NCBI GenBank assembly: GCA_946407175.1
Contig: CAMJNB010000093.1
Coordinates: 1-6,069, forward strand
Length of the DNA: 6,069 nucleotides
Direction of reading: 5' to 3'
Origin: an uncultured Selenomonadales bacterium
GTDB lineage: Bacteria; Bacillota_C; Negativicutes; Selenomonadales; Selenomonadaceae
The translations under genes and the position numbers were made by a program. Of this stretch, positions 1-6,069 are shown piece after piece. Positions within the stretch are counted from its first letter, which is position 1. Every line of letters begins with the position of its first letter. A model generated the notes under the pieces. The model had not been told where the DNA came from, made no database searches, and saw nothing but the letters and a program-made list of their open reading frames with translations.

Positions 1-11
1 AATGTAATTTT

Positions 12-1589
12 ATGGGAAAAGAAATTGGAATTGATTTTGGTACGACAAACACGGTTGTTTCTTACGTGAACAAAAGCGGCAGGATTCGCGCCTTGCGTTA
101 CGATAAAAGCGAAATTATTCCTTCCGTGCTTTACTTTCGCACGTCCGAAGAATATTTTATCGGCAGTACGGCGAAAAAACTTTTGGTGCAAAACCCTGCG
201 GCAGGCGTTGAAAATTTTAAAACGTCAATCGGCGATTCACAGCGCCATGAAATTTCTGCAGAAAGCGGCGAAATAATTTCTCTTCGTGCACGTGACGCGG
301 CTAAACTTTTTTTGAACAAAATCGTTCAAGGCATTGAAAGCAAGCTGGTAAAAGAATTTGGTGCGGCGACAGGTTGCATTGATCGCGCAGTTATTACCGT
401 ACCGGCGAATTTCAGCTCGACTGAAAAAGGCGCCGTTAAAAATGCCGCCAATGACGCGGGGCTTGAAAATATTAAACTTGCCGCTGAACCCACTGCCGCT
501 GCCGTTGCGTACGAAAATTCGCGCGGCAATGACGCTGACGAAATTATTTTGGTCTACGATTTCGGCGGAGGTACTTTTGATGTTTCGGTGATACAAAAAA
601 ATCACGGCGCCTTTGAAGAAATTACGACCGGTGGCGACAAACATTTAGGCGGCAACGTGCTGACTAAAAAAATTGCCGAAAAAATTTTATCCGCAGTTAA
701 TTCAAAGTTTTCAACCGACTTTCCCGCAACGGAAGATGACTTCGATGAAGAACTGCATAAAATTTCCGCCGCCGATTACCGAATGAATATGAGTGAAATT
801 TGGCGTACGGCTGACCTTGTCAAAGAGGATTTATCTGAAGATGAAAACGCCGAAGAATTTTTTAATATCGCCCTGCCCGACGGCAAGTCTGAAACTTTTG
901 AGTTCACGCTGTCACGCGCGGAGTTGGAAGAGCTTATCGGCGAAGAGATTAACCGCACCGTTGAAATTACGTTAAAGACAATTCAGGCGGCGAAGGATAA
1001 AGGCATTGAAAAAATTGAACGCATTGTTTTAGCCGGCGGCAGTTCAAACATTCCGCTTGTCCAGAAGACGTTGGAAGAGCGCCTTCAAAGTCACGACATA
1101 GTTTTTAGCGACGACGTGTCGACTTTAATTTCACGCGGCGCCACGATTCTTGCCGGACGTTACGCAGAAATGGACAAACTTACAAAGCCGGTTACCACGT
1201 TGCAAATGGGAATTACCGCCGCTGAAGGTATGGAGTTTGAAAAATTTCAAATGCTGATTCCGGAAGATGCGCCGTTGCCTTGCACGATGAAGAGGACGTT
1301 TTATCTTTCGCGCGACAATCAGCGTCGGCTTGAGATTGACTACTATGAACGCGACGTTAAAAATTATCCTGCGGCAAAGTACGGCTACGACAAAGGCGTT
1401 GAGCAAATTGATTCGCTGGTAATTGACAATTTGCCGCCGAATTTAAAGGCTGGTGAAGTCAAAGTCGACGTCACATTTACCGCGCAGATTGACGGCAGTT
1501 TGGATATCAACGTCGAACTTAAAAATTTGAATGACGAAAAAATTACGCAGGGTAATATTTCGTTCACAAAGAAAAGCGATATTGAATGA
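12..1589 (+). CDS. Hsp70/DnaK-like chaperone, lidless short form (525 aa)
   Basis: An Hsp70-family ATPase, expected to be cytosolic and to couple ATP binding and hydrolysis to peptide binding. Seen in order: phosphate-1 motif IGIDFGTTNT (residues 5-14); FKTSIG with a Lys at residue 70, where DnaK has its catalytic Lys; VPANFSSTEK (130-139); AAEPTAAAVAY (157-167); phosphate-2 motif YDFGGGTFDVSV (182-193); GGDKHLGGN (207-215); adenosine motif RIVLAGGSSNIPLVQ (337-351); and SRGATILAG (374-382). Residues from about 393 to 517 resemble the beta-sandwich substrate-binding domain (LIPEDAPLP, then DNQRRLEIDYYERD, then VDVTFTAQIDGSLDINVEL). The protein ends there: the alpha-helical lid and acidic tail of ordinary DnaK (about 610-640 aa) are absent. 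The start is chosen because MGKEIGIDFGTTNT matches the family N-terminus; its ribosome site would lie mostly before the window. It is probably not the housekeeping dnaK, since no grpE or dnaJ is adjacent and the sequence is divergent. The family is certain, the role inferred. Confidence 0.93.
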   Translation: MGKEIGIDFGTTNTVVSYVNKSGRIRALRYDKSEIIPSVLYFRTSEEYFIGSTAKKLLVQNPAAGVENFKTSIGDSQRHEISAESGEIISLRARDAAKLFLNKIVQGIESKLVKEFGAATGCIDRAVITVPANFSSTEKGAVKNAANDAGLENIKLAAEPTAAAVAYENSRGNDADEIILVYDFGGGTFDVSVIQKNHGAFEEITTGGDKHLGGNVLTKKIAEKILSAVNSKFSTDFPATEDDFDEELHKISAADYRMNMSEIWRTADLVKEDLSEDENAEEFFNIALPDGKSETFEFTLSRAELEELIGEEINRTVEITLKTIQAAKDKGIEKIERIVLAGGSSNIPLVQKTLEERLQSHDIVFSDDVSTLISRGATILAGRYAEMDKLTKPVTTLQMGITAAEGMEFEKFQMLIPEDAPLPCTMKRTFYLSRDNQRRLEIDYYERDVKNYPAAKYGYDKGVEQIDSLVIDNLPPNLKAGEVKVDVTFTAQIDGSLDINVELKNLNDEKITQGNISFTKKSDIE

Positions 1590-1590
1590 T

Positions 1591-1664
1591 AGCTTAGAGC
1601 TTGAAGCTTTGAGCTTTGAGCTGGTAGCGATTCATTACCGGCTACAAGCTAACAGCTAAATACT
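1591..1664. repeat. Head-to-head AGCT heptamer array forming an imperfect inverted repeat
   Basis: The left part is an exact 7-bp register beginning just after the upstream stop: AGCTTAG, AGCTTGA, AGCTTTG, AGCTTTG, AGCTGGT (1591-1625). The right part runs in the opposite sense: ACCGGCT, ACAAGCT, AACAGCT, then a decayed AAATACT (1637-1664). The arms 1609-1628 and 1641-1660 can pair over 20 positions with four mismatches around a 12-nt loop (1629-1640). The array fills most of the 93-nt gap between two genes. No T-run follows the stem, so it is not a standard intrinsic terminator. It could act as an RNA hairpin that protects or separates the flanking messages, or simply be a dispersed genomic repeat. 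Confidence 0.8.
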
Positions 1665-1667
1665 AAT

Positions 1668-1672
1668 GGAGG
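1668..1672 (+). promoter_or_regulatory. Strong Shine-Dalgarno site GGAGG for the coiled-coil gene
   Basis: GGAGG lies 10 nt before the ATG at 1683 and is part of GGAGGAAAATTTT. The identical 13-nt leader precedes the FliB-like gene at 5296-5308. It supports the chosen start. Confidence 0.85.
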
Positions 1673-1682
1673 AAAATTTTAA

Positions 1683-3647
1683 ATGGAAATTACAAGTTTA
1701 ATCGGTCTTCTCGGTCTTGTGGGACTGTTGGGATTTTTCGGCAGAGGTGAAATTTCTCAAAAAATCGACGACCTTCAAAACCTTATCAAGCAGAATGACG
1801 AACAGGCGGAAACGCGCGTCAAAAACGTTGAAAAAATTGCCGCAGAGGCAAGCCGTAAAGCACAGGGCTTAGTTGATAAAGATCAGCACTTTGCTACGAA
1901 AATCGACACCGAAAAATTATCCGAACGACTTCAAGCTTTGGAATATGAACAGGACGGCAAAGGTATTTCCGAACTCGAATCAAAGCTTAACACGTTGCAA
2001 AAACGCTCGGACAATCTTCAAAAAAGCGTGCAGACTATTCAAGGTAAAAATTACGACGAAACCATAACCAGCCTTATTGCGGACGTTAAAAATATTGCGG
2101 ACCATTTCAATTCAATGGTTGAAGGGCTGAAAACTTTTGACGACAATTTACAAATTCTTGACACCGGCATAAAAAATCTTGATGCTAAATTTAATAACTT
2201 GGACGAAGAATTAAAAACGGTTGAGGGTCAAGTTCATGACGTTGAAAATGAAGTTCACAACGTAGAAAGTCAAGTTCAAACCGTTGAAAATCGCGTGCAG
2301 ACGGTTGAAGAACGTCCCGCACCTGCCGAAGGTGAACCGGTAGCCGATGAACGCCTTACTACGATTGAAGACGAACATAAAGACTTCACGCAGAAGTTGA
2401 CTGATTACAACAACGTCCTGCAAAAACACCACGTCGCGCTTGTGCAGTGGAAGAGTAATTTTATCGTCATTCAAAATACTTTCAATGCCATTCAAGCCAA
2501 GTTCGATGAGAATAAGCAGACATTGGAAACACTTCAAATGCGCCTTGACGAACAGCAAAAATTTTTGGACGAATACAAGACGCAGACCGAAAGTATAAGC
2601 GGCGTTAAAACTGAATTTGACGGCGTGAAAGCTGCGGTTGACGATTTTAAATCTGAATTTGACGGCGTGAAAGCTGATGTAAGCGGTGTTAAATCTGATG
2701 TCGATGAGGTTAAAACGCAACTCGCGCAGGTTCAAAATGTTGACGGCGTTAAGTCTGCGGTTGATGATTTTAAATCTGATGTTGACGGCGTTAAAACCGA
2801 TGTTTCAGACGTTAAGGCGCAACTTGAAACGCAGGTTCAAAGTATCGGCGAATTTAAATCACAACTTGACGCGCAGGAAAAAATTCTCGGTGACGTTAAG
2901 ACGCAATTCGACGCACAGGGAAGTTTGCTTGATTCGGTTCAGAAAAGCATTGCCTCCATTGAAAAAATTTTGGACTCGATGAAAGAGCCTACATTTTTGA
3001 CGATTGAGAATTTTGACCTTAAGCCGAACGGCAGAATTTTTTTCACGGACAAGCCCGACGAAGTTTTTCAAAATCTCAAAATTGCCAGCAACCTTTCCGG
3101 TCTTACGTCATTTCTTGCCACGTCAAAATTTGCCAAGAAAGAAAATTTCATTCGCATTATTGAAAACTACCGCCAAAATTTGAAAAAGGTTACAGACAAA
3201 GTGCGGCGCAAAAAGTTCAATGAAGATGCGCTGTCAGAAGAAGTCACCGACGCATTTTTTAACACGCTGTCAAAATTCTTTCTTGCTACGATTCCGATTT
3301 CAATTTATCGCGGCGCGCGGAAGGAGACTTTGGACGCTGAAGATGAAAATCTGCGCGAAGAAGAATTTAAATTTTATTCCGAATTTCTTAAGCGTGTGAA
3401 TGACTACCTTGCCTCTTGTCACGTCTACACGGTGCCGGTGTTGCCGAAAAATCCGATGACTTCAAATGACATTGACAGAATGAGTGTAACGCGTAAAGAA
3501 ACGACTAACGCGGACGAAGATAATTTGATTGATGAAGTGGAGCGCTTACCGTACTTTATGGATTACATGACTGAAGGCGGCGAAACGGAAAACTTCTGCT
3601 CGGAAGGCAAAATGGTTGTCCTAAAATACGACGGTGAGGCGCAATGA
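1683..3647 (+). CDS. Membrane-anchored long coiled-coil protein with unknown C-terminal domain (654 aa)
   Basis: I do not recognise a named family. Residues 3-20 (ITSLIGLLGLVGLLGFFG) form one hydrophobic segment with no clear cleavage site, so an N-terminal membrane anchor is likely. Residues from about 23 to 434 are charged, Gln/Glu/Lys/Asp-rich and heptad-patterned. Two tracts stand out: strict valine heptads at 179-210, and DGVK-type repeats at 307-380. A short proline break (RPAPAEGEP, 211-219) interrupts the rod. Residues from about 436 to 654 lose the heptads and look globular, with LTIENFDLKPNGRIFF (439-454), a basic stretch KVRRKKF (506-512) and an acidic final third. The gene sits between two Hsp70-like genes and overlaps the next by ATGA, so it is probably a structural partner of those proteins. 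A cofactor role like the coiled-coil exchange factor GrpE is conceivable, but I see no convincing GrpE sequence match. The GGAGG site at 1668-1672 supports the start. Confidence 0.9.
   Translation: MEITSLIGLLGLVGLLGFFGRGEISQKIDDLQNLIKQNDEQAETRVKNVEKIAAEASRKAQGLVDKDQHFATKIDTEKLSERLQALEYEQDGKGISELESKLNTLQKRSDNLQKSVQTIQGKNYDETITSLIADVKNIADHFNSMVEGLKTFDDNLQILDTGIKNLDAKFNNLDEELKTVEGQVHDVENEVHNVESQVQTVENRVQTVEERPAPAEGEPVADERLTTIEDEHKDFTQKLTDYNNVLQKHHVALVQWKSNFIVIQNTFNAIQAKFDENKQTLETLQMRLDEQQKFLDEYKTQTESISGVKTEFDGVKAAVDDFKSEFDGVKADVSGVKSDVDEVKTQLAQVQNVDGVKSAVDDFKSDVDGVKTDVSDVKAQLETQVQSIGEFKSQLDAQEKILGDVKTQFDAQGSLLDSVQKSIASIEKILDSMKEPTFLTIENFDLKPNGRIFFTDKPDEVFQNLKIASNLSGLTSFLATSKFAKKENFIRIIENYRQNLKKVTDKVRRKKFNEDALSEEVTDAFFNTLSKFFLATIPISIYRGARKETLDAEDENLREEEFKFYSEFLKRVNDYLASCHVYTVPVLPKNPMTSNDIDRMSVTRKETTNADEDNLIDEVERLPYFMDYMTEGGETENFCSEGKMVVLKYDGEAQ
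2217..2312 (+). repeat. In-gene tandem heptad tract with valine core
   Basis: This encodes residues 179-210 of the coiled-coil protein: TVEGQVH, DVENEVH, NVESQVQ, TVENRVQ, TVEE. Valine occupies every a/d position (180, 184, 187, 191, 194, 198, 201, 205, 208). The 21-bp period is visible in the DNA as repeated GTTGAA/GTTCA blocks, which suggests growth by tandem duplication. Confidence 0.8.
2601..2822 (+). repeat. In-gene DGVK/DDFK repeat region of the coiled coil
   Basis: This encodes residues 307-380. A 24-bp DNA segment is repeated exactly at 2611-2634 and 2653-2676, a 42-bp (two-heptad) spacing. A larger block, GVKAAVDDFKS (from residue 314), recurs as GVKSAVDDFKS (from residue 355) and is followed in both copies by DGVK-DVS and VK-QL segments; the first copy has one extra heptad (GVKSDVD). 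The near-identity at the DNA level indicates recent internal duplication, and rod length may vary between strains. Confidence 0.8.
3633..3639 (+). promoter_or_regulatory. Internal Shine-Dalgarno and translational coupling site
   Basis: GGTGAGG lies inside the end of the coiled-coil gene, 4 nt before the ATG at 3644, a short spacing and a weaker match than the other two sites. The ATG overlaps the upstream TGA (ATGA, 3644-3647). The weak site plus overlap suggests that the second Hsp70-like protein is translated mainly by ribosomes finishing the coiled-coil gene. Confidence 0.6.
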
Positions 3648-5200
3648 AAACTTACGTCGGCATAGACTTCGGCGCTTGTGATATTAAAGCGGCAAAAATT
3701 TCTCCGCAAACACGGCGCGTGCAAACCGTCAAACTAAATATGAACATGGCGGGAAGTGCCGCCTTGCCCGCAGTCATTTTCTACGACAAAATTAAAAATG
3801 CCGTTGAAGTCAAGATAGGCGACGGCGCGAAGTCCAGCTTTGAACTTGACAATAAAGTTTCGCGCATTATGCCTAAAGTGGCGCGTAAAGCGTGGAGCAA
3901 GTTCATACCGAATCTTGACCGCGAAATTTCAGCCGCCGATGCCTTGACCGATATGCTGGCGAAAATTTGGAAACACATTGCACGGCAAGTCGCGAAAGAT
4001 GAAAATTTTGACGTGACGATTACGGTACCCGCCGCCTTTTCAGAGGTGCAGAAAAAAATTATTAAGCAAGCCGCGATTAATGCCGACGTCCCGATTTCTT
4101 CAATCATTGCCGCGCCTTTTGCAGAAATTTTTTCGTGCGACGAATTTTTTTCAAACGACGAATTTTTTAAAACCGACGCCGCGCAGATTGTTTTAATTTT
4201 CGATTTCGGCGGTACGGCGCTTGACGTGAATTTATTTAAGCTTGAACGTACTGCCAAAACTTTCGCCGTGACGGAACTTTCAGCCGCAACTTTGAACTAC
4301 GGCGGCACGAATATTGACTACGGCATTTTTCTAAATATTTTTCTGAAAAAGTACGCCGACACGATTAATCAAGTTTTTGCCGACGATAAAGCCGGTTACG
4401 AGCTGATTGCGCTGATTGAGAAGATGAAAGAAGAAATTTTCCTTGACGAAGAGGACAGCTCAAGCGGCAGTTTGATTGACGACAAGGGAAATTTTTATGA
4501 ATTTGAATTGACGCGGCAGGAAGTTTTCAGCGCGATTGAATTGGACGGCGTGAAAGATAAAATTACGGAAATGCTTGATGATGTCCTTGACGACGCTGGG
4601 ATTGCGCCTTCCGACGTGAACTTGGTAAAAGTTTTCGGCGGCACTTCGTCCATTGATTATTTTTTGGACGTGTTGGAAAAATATTTCGGCGATGAAATTT
4701 TCTGCGCGGAAGATTTTGAACGCGACGGCATTACCAACGGTGCGGCTATCGGTGCGGCGAAGTACCGATATATGACGGACGAAGAAAATCTGCGCGTCAA
4801 GGTGAAAAATATCGTACCGTGCGGCATTTACATTCTGCGCGGCGACAAATTTTTTCGTTGCATAAAGCGAAATGAACTGCGCGGCTTTGTGACGCCGTAC
4901 AAGCCGATTGTGATTGATGAGCTGAAAAAAAATCATTGGCACGTGTCTTTTTATCAAAGCTACTGCAACGAAGCCGAACTCCCCGCCGCAGGTGATGACG
5001 CGGTTTTTCTGGGCGACATTAGGCTTGATTCCCGCCTTTACACTTCGACGCAGGCAATACTTTTTAAAATGAATGTCAATGCGGCAGGTCAACTCTGCGT
5101 AAAATTTTTTGAAGATACACAAGTAAACGGCAGATCTAAAATTACTTTAGTCGAAGAAAAAATTTTGTATCCCGTCAGAGTGAAAGGAATTAAGAATTAG
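3644..5200 (+). CDS. Divergent Hsp70-like protein with degenerate ATPase motifs (518 aa)
   Basis: A paralogue-like member of the Hsp70 fold. Seen: phosphate-1 region YVGIDFGACDIKAAKI (4-19), VTITVPAAFSEVQKK (124-138), IIAAPFAEIF (154-163), phosphate-2 region FDFGGTALDV (186-195), adenosine-like FGGTSSIDYF (331-340), GAAIGAAKY (366-374), and from about 390 a beta-rich region ending in a DnaK-like strand pair (FKMNVNAAGQLCVKFFED, 474-491). It also lacks a helical lid. Against DnaK, the TT of GTTN is AC (residues 11-12), the Glu of NEPTAAA is Ala157, and GGGT reads GGTA, replacing the catalytic Thr with Ala192. In known Hsp70s these positions contact phosphate or support hydrolysis, so I infer ATP binding without efficient turnover, or no nucleotide use. 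It overlaps the coiled-coil gene by 4 nt, so the two are probably co-translated partners. It is the same length class as the 12-1589 protein, which suggests an old duplication. Confidence 0.9.
   Translation: MKTYVGIDFGACDIKAAKISPQTRRVQTVKLNMNMAGSAALPAVIFYDKIKNAVEVKIGDGAKSSFELDNKVSRIMPKVARKAWSKFIPNLDREISAADALTDMLAKIWKHIARQVAKDENFDVTITVPAAFSEVQKKIIKQAAINADVPISSIIAAPFAEIFSCDEFFSNDEFFKTDAAQIVLIFDFGGTALDVNLFKLERTAKTFAVTELSAATLNYGGTNIDYGIFLNIFLKKYADTINQVFADDKAGYELIALIEKMKEEIFLDEEDSSSGSLIDDKGNFYEFELTRQEVFSAIELDGVKDKITEMLDDVLDDAGIAPSDVNLVKVFGGTSSIDYFLDVLEKYFGDEIFCAEDFERDGITNGAAIGAAKYRYMTDEENLRVKVKNIVPCGIYILRGDKFFRCIKRNELRGFVTPYKPIVIDELKKNHWHVSFYQSYCNEAELPAAGDDAVFLGDIRLDSRLYTSTQAILFKMNVNAAGQLCVKFFEDTQVNGRSKITLVEEKILYPVRVKGIKN
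4138..4168 (+). repeat. Short direct repeat CGACGAATTTTTT (two copies, 18-bp period)
   Basis: Exact 13-bp copies at 4138-4150 and 4156-4168 encode DEFFSN and DEFFKT (residues 166-177) in the second Hsp70-like protein, in the loop just before the phosphate-2 motif. The period is six codons, so the frame is kept. It looks like a small tandem duplication in a variable loop. Confidence 0.7.
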
Positions 5201-5287
5201 CTTTTAGCTCTTAGCTGGTAGCTTGTAGATCTTAGATATTAGTTTTTTACCGACTACCAGCTACCGGCTACCAGCTGTAAGGTAAAA
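5199..5287. repeat. Second head-to-head AGCT heptamer array, long imperfect hairpin
   Basis: Left units in 7-bp register: AGCTTTT, AGCTCTT, AGCTGGT, AGCTTGT, then AGATCTT and AGATATT (5199-5240). The register begins inside the TAG stop of the upstream gene. Right units are in inverted sense: ACCGACT, ACCAGCT, ACCGGCT, ACCAGCT (5249-5276). Arms 5202-5228 and 5261-5287 pair over 27 positions with four mismatches and two G-T pairs. The core, 5215-5228 with 5261-5274, has one mismatch and one wobble. The 6-T run (5243-5248) lies in the loop, and the stem ends in AAAA, so this is not a classical terminator. It is the same repeat family as 1591-1664. Confidence 0.85.
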
Positions 5288-5295
5288 TCTAACAC

Positions 5296-5300
5296 GGAGG
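5296..5300 (+). promoter_or_regulatory. Strong Shine-Dalgarno site GGAGG for the FliB-like gene
   Basis: GGAGG lies 8 nt before the ATG at 5309 and fixes that start. The leader GGAGGAAAATTTT is identical to the one before the coiled-coil gene. Confidence 0.88.
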
Positions 5301-5308
5301 AAAATTTT

Positions 5309-6069
5309 ATGATTATTAGTTTTAAACCGCTTGAAGTAAATTTTTTGCAACCGGAATATTTTGCCGAATTTAAATGCGACGGAAAAAAATGCAATGCCGC
5401 CTGTTGTAAACGTTGGGGCATTAGAGTTGACGTAGATTCGCTTACCAGATATCAGCAAATTGAATCGCAGGACAAAGAAATTACGTCGCACATAAAATAT
5501 ATTTTTGAATATGAAGATAGTTTTATGAAACTTGATGAAAATGGGCGTTGTCCCTTTTTGAACGATGAAAACCTTTGCAGTCTTCAACTCAAGTACGGAG
5601 AAGATTTTTTGTCACAAACCTGCAGAAATTATCCGCGCCTTTTTAATAAGATTGAGGATGTCCCTGTATTTGAACGCGCTTTGACCGTGTCTTGTCCCGT
5701 TGCCGCAGAAATTGTACTTCTTTCAGCGTTGCCTATTCAATTTAAAATGGAAAAAGAAATTGATATCGACCTTGCAAAATTTAAGCCGAATAAGTATGCG
5801 CCGCCGGAAGAAGTAAACACCTACGCGCAACAAATTCGTATGACGGCGATAAAAATTCTGCAGGAACGCGATTTAACCATAGATCAGCGGCTGGCGGTTG
5901 TGGGCGTCTTTCTTGATATCATTGACGAGACGATTAAGGCTGAGAAGTTTGACGAAATTCCGCAGGTTTTGGAAATGTACGCGTCCAAAGGCATTTTCTA
6001 CGAATCACTTCAAGCCGTGTGGCAGGACGCCAATTTTGACTACAAAAAATTTGTCAAGCTGATGTTAGG
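5309..6069 (+). CDS. fliB: FliB-like flagellin lysine-N-methylase, 3' truncated by window end (first 253 aa)
   Basis: The protein starts MIISFKPLEVNFLQPEYFAEF and carries the cysteine pattern of the FliB family: CDGKKCNAACCKRW (Cys 23, 28, 32, 33), CPFLNDENLC (Cys 81 and 90), TCRNYPRLF (Cys 105) and VSCP (Cys 129). FliB N-methylates lysines of flagellin, and the cysteines are thought to hold an iron-sulfur cluster used in methyl transfer. That is family knowledge; nothing here proves the substrate. Many homologues outside Salmonella are annotated fliB on the cysteine motif alone, so a different protein substrate or a general metal-cluster role is possible. After about residue 140 the visible part is mainly helical and less conserved. 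The reading frame is open to the last base, so the C-terminus is missing only because the window ends. A strong GGAGG site supports the start. The gene follows a 108-nt repeat-filled gap, so shared transcription with the Hsp70 genes is uncertain. No flagellin gene is visible. Confidence 0.82.
   Translation, partial: MIISFKPLEVNFLQPEYFAEFKCDGKKCNAACCKRWGIRVDVDSLTRYQQIESQDKEITSHIKYIFEYEDSFMKLDENGRCPFLNDENLCSLQLKYGEDFLSQTCRNYPRLFNKIEDVPVFERALTVSCPVAAEIVLLSALPIQFKMEKEIDIDLAKFKPNKYAPPEEVNTYAQQIRMTAIKILQERDLTIDQRLAVVGVFLDIIDETIKAEKFDEIPQVLEMYASKGIFYESLQAVWQDANFDYKKFVKLML

Noticed and set aside
1591..1664. CRISPR array
   Set aside because: The units are only 7 bp, with no spacers and mirrored orientation.
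1590..1682. Promoter in the first intergenic gap
   Set aside because: TTGAAG at 1601 resembles a -35 box, but no -10 box lies at a suitable distance and the sequence is part of the repeat.
2211..2735. Long open frame on the - strand opposite the coiled-coil gene (also 4460-5122 and 3781-4257)
   Set aside because: These lie wholly within convincing + strand genes, show no recognisable domain, and arise from the repetitive or biased codon use of the opposite strand.
1683..3647. GrpE identity for the coiled-coil protein
   Set aside because: Coiled coil plus a neighbouring Hsp70 is suggestive, but the protein is about three times the usual GrpE length, has a membrane segment, and its C-terminus shows no clear GrpE beta-domain motif.
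3644..5200. MreB, ParM or FtsA type actin-like filament protein
   Set aside because: The actin-like ATPase fold is shared, but VTITVPAAFSEVQKK, GAAIGAAKY and the beta-type C-terminal domain match Hsp70 better.
3644..5200. Pseudogene caused by the altered ATPase motifs
   Set aside because: The frame is open over 518 codons, overlaps its neighbour in an organised way, and retains the structural motifs, which fits a specialised protein better than decay.
5199..5287. Rho-independent terminator after the second Hsp70-like gene
   Set aside because: The stem is long, but no T-run follows it on either strand. The T6 run sits in the loop and the + strand stem ends in AAAA.

Overview
The window carries four genes, all on the + strand, and no RNA genes. 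It looks like DNA from a low-to-moderate GC Firmicutes-type bacterium. Three things suggest this: strong GGAGG ribosome binding sites, many AAAATTTT-like runs inside genes, and a FliB-type cysteine-cluster protein typical of motile Firmicutes. Selenomonadales/Negativicutes is my best guess, but it rests on general impression only; no taxonomic marker gene is present.

Layout: (1) 12-1589, a short Hsp70/DnaK-like protein with intact ATPase motifs and a beta-type substrate-binding domain but no helical lid. (2) 1590-1682, a gap filled by 7-bp AGCT-containing repeats arranged as an imperfect inverted repeat, then a GGAGG site. (3) 1683-3647, a long coiled-coil protein with an N-terminal hydrophobic anchor, repetitive heptads and an unrecognised C-terminal domain. 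(4) 3644-5200, a second, divergent Hsp70-like protein overlapping the previous gene by ATGA and lacking several residues needed for ATP hydrolysis. (5) 5201-5308, a second gap with the same kind of heptamer inverted repeat and the same GGAGGAAAATTTT leader. (6) 5309 to the window end, a 3'-truncated FliB-like flagellin lysine-N-methylase.

The notable unit is the trio of canonical-motif Hsp70, membrane-anchored coiled coil and catalytically degenerate Hsp70. The overlap between the last two argues that they are made together in fixed ratio. I infer a specialised, probably membrane-associated chaperone or scaffold complex in which one Hsp70-fold partner cycles ATP and the other acts as a binding or regulatory subunit. 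I do not recognise it as a named system and its client is unknown. The FliB-like gene lies next door but is separated by a repeat-filled gap, so a functional link is only a possibility.
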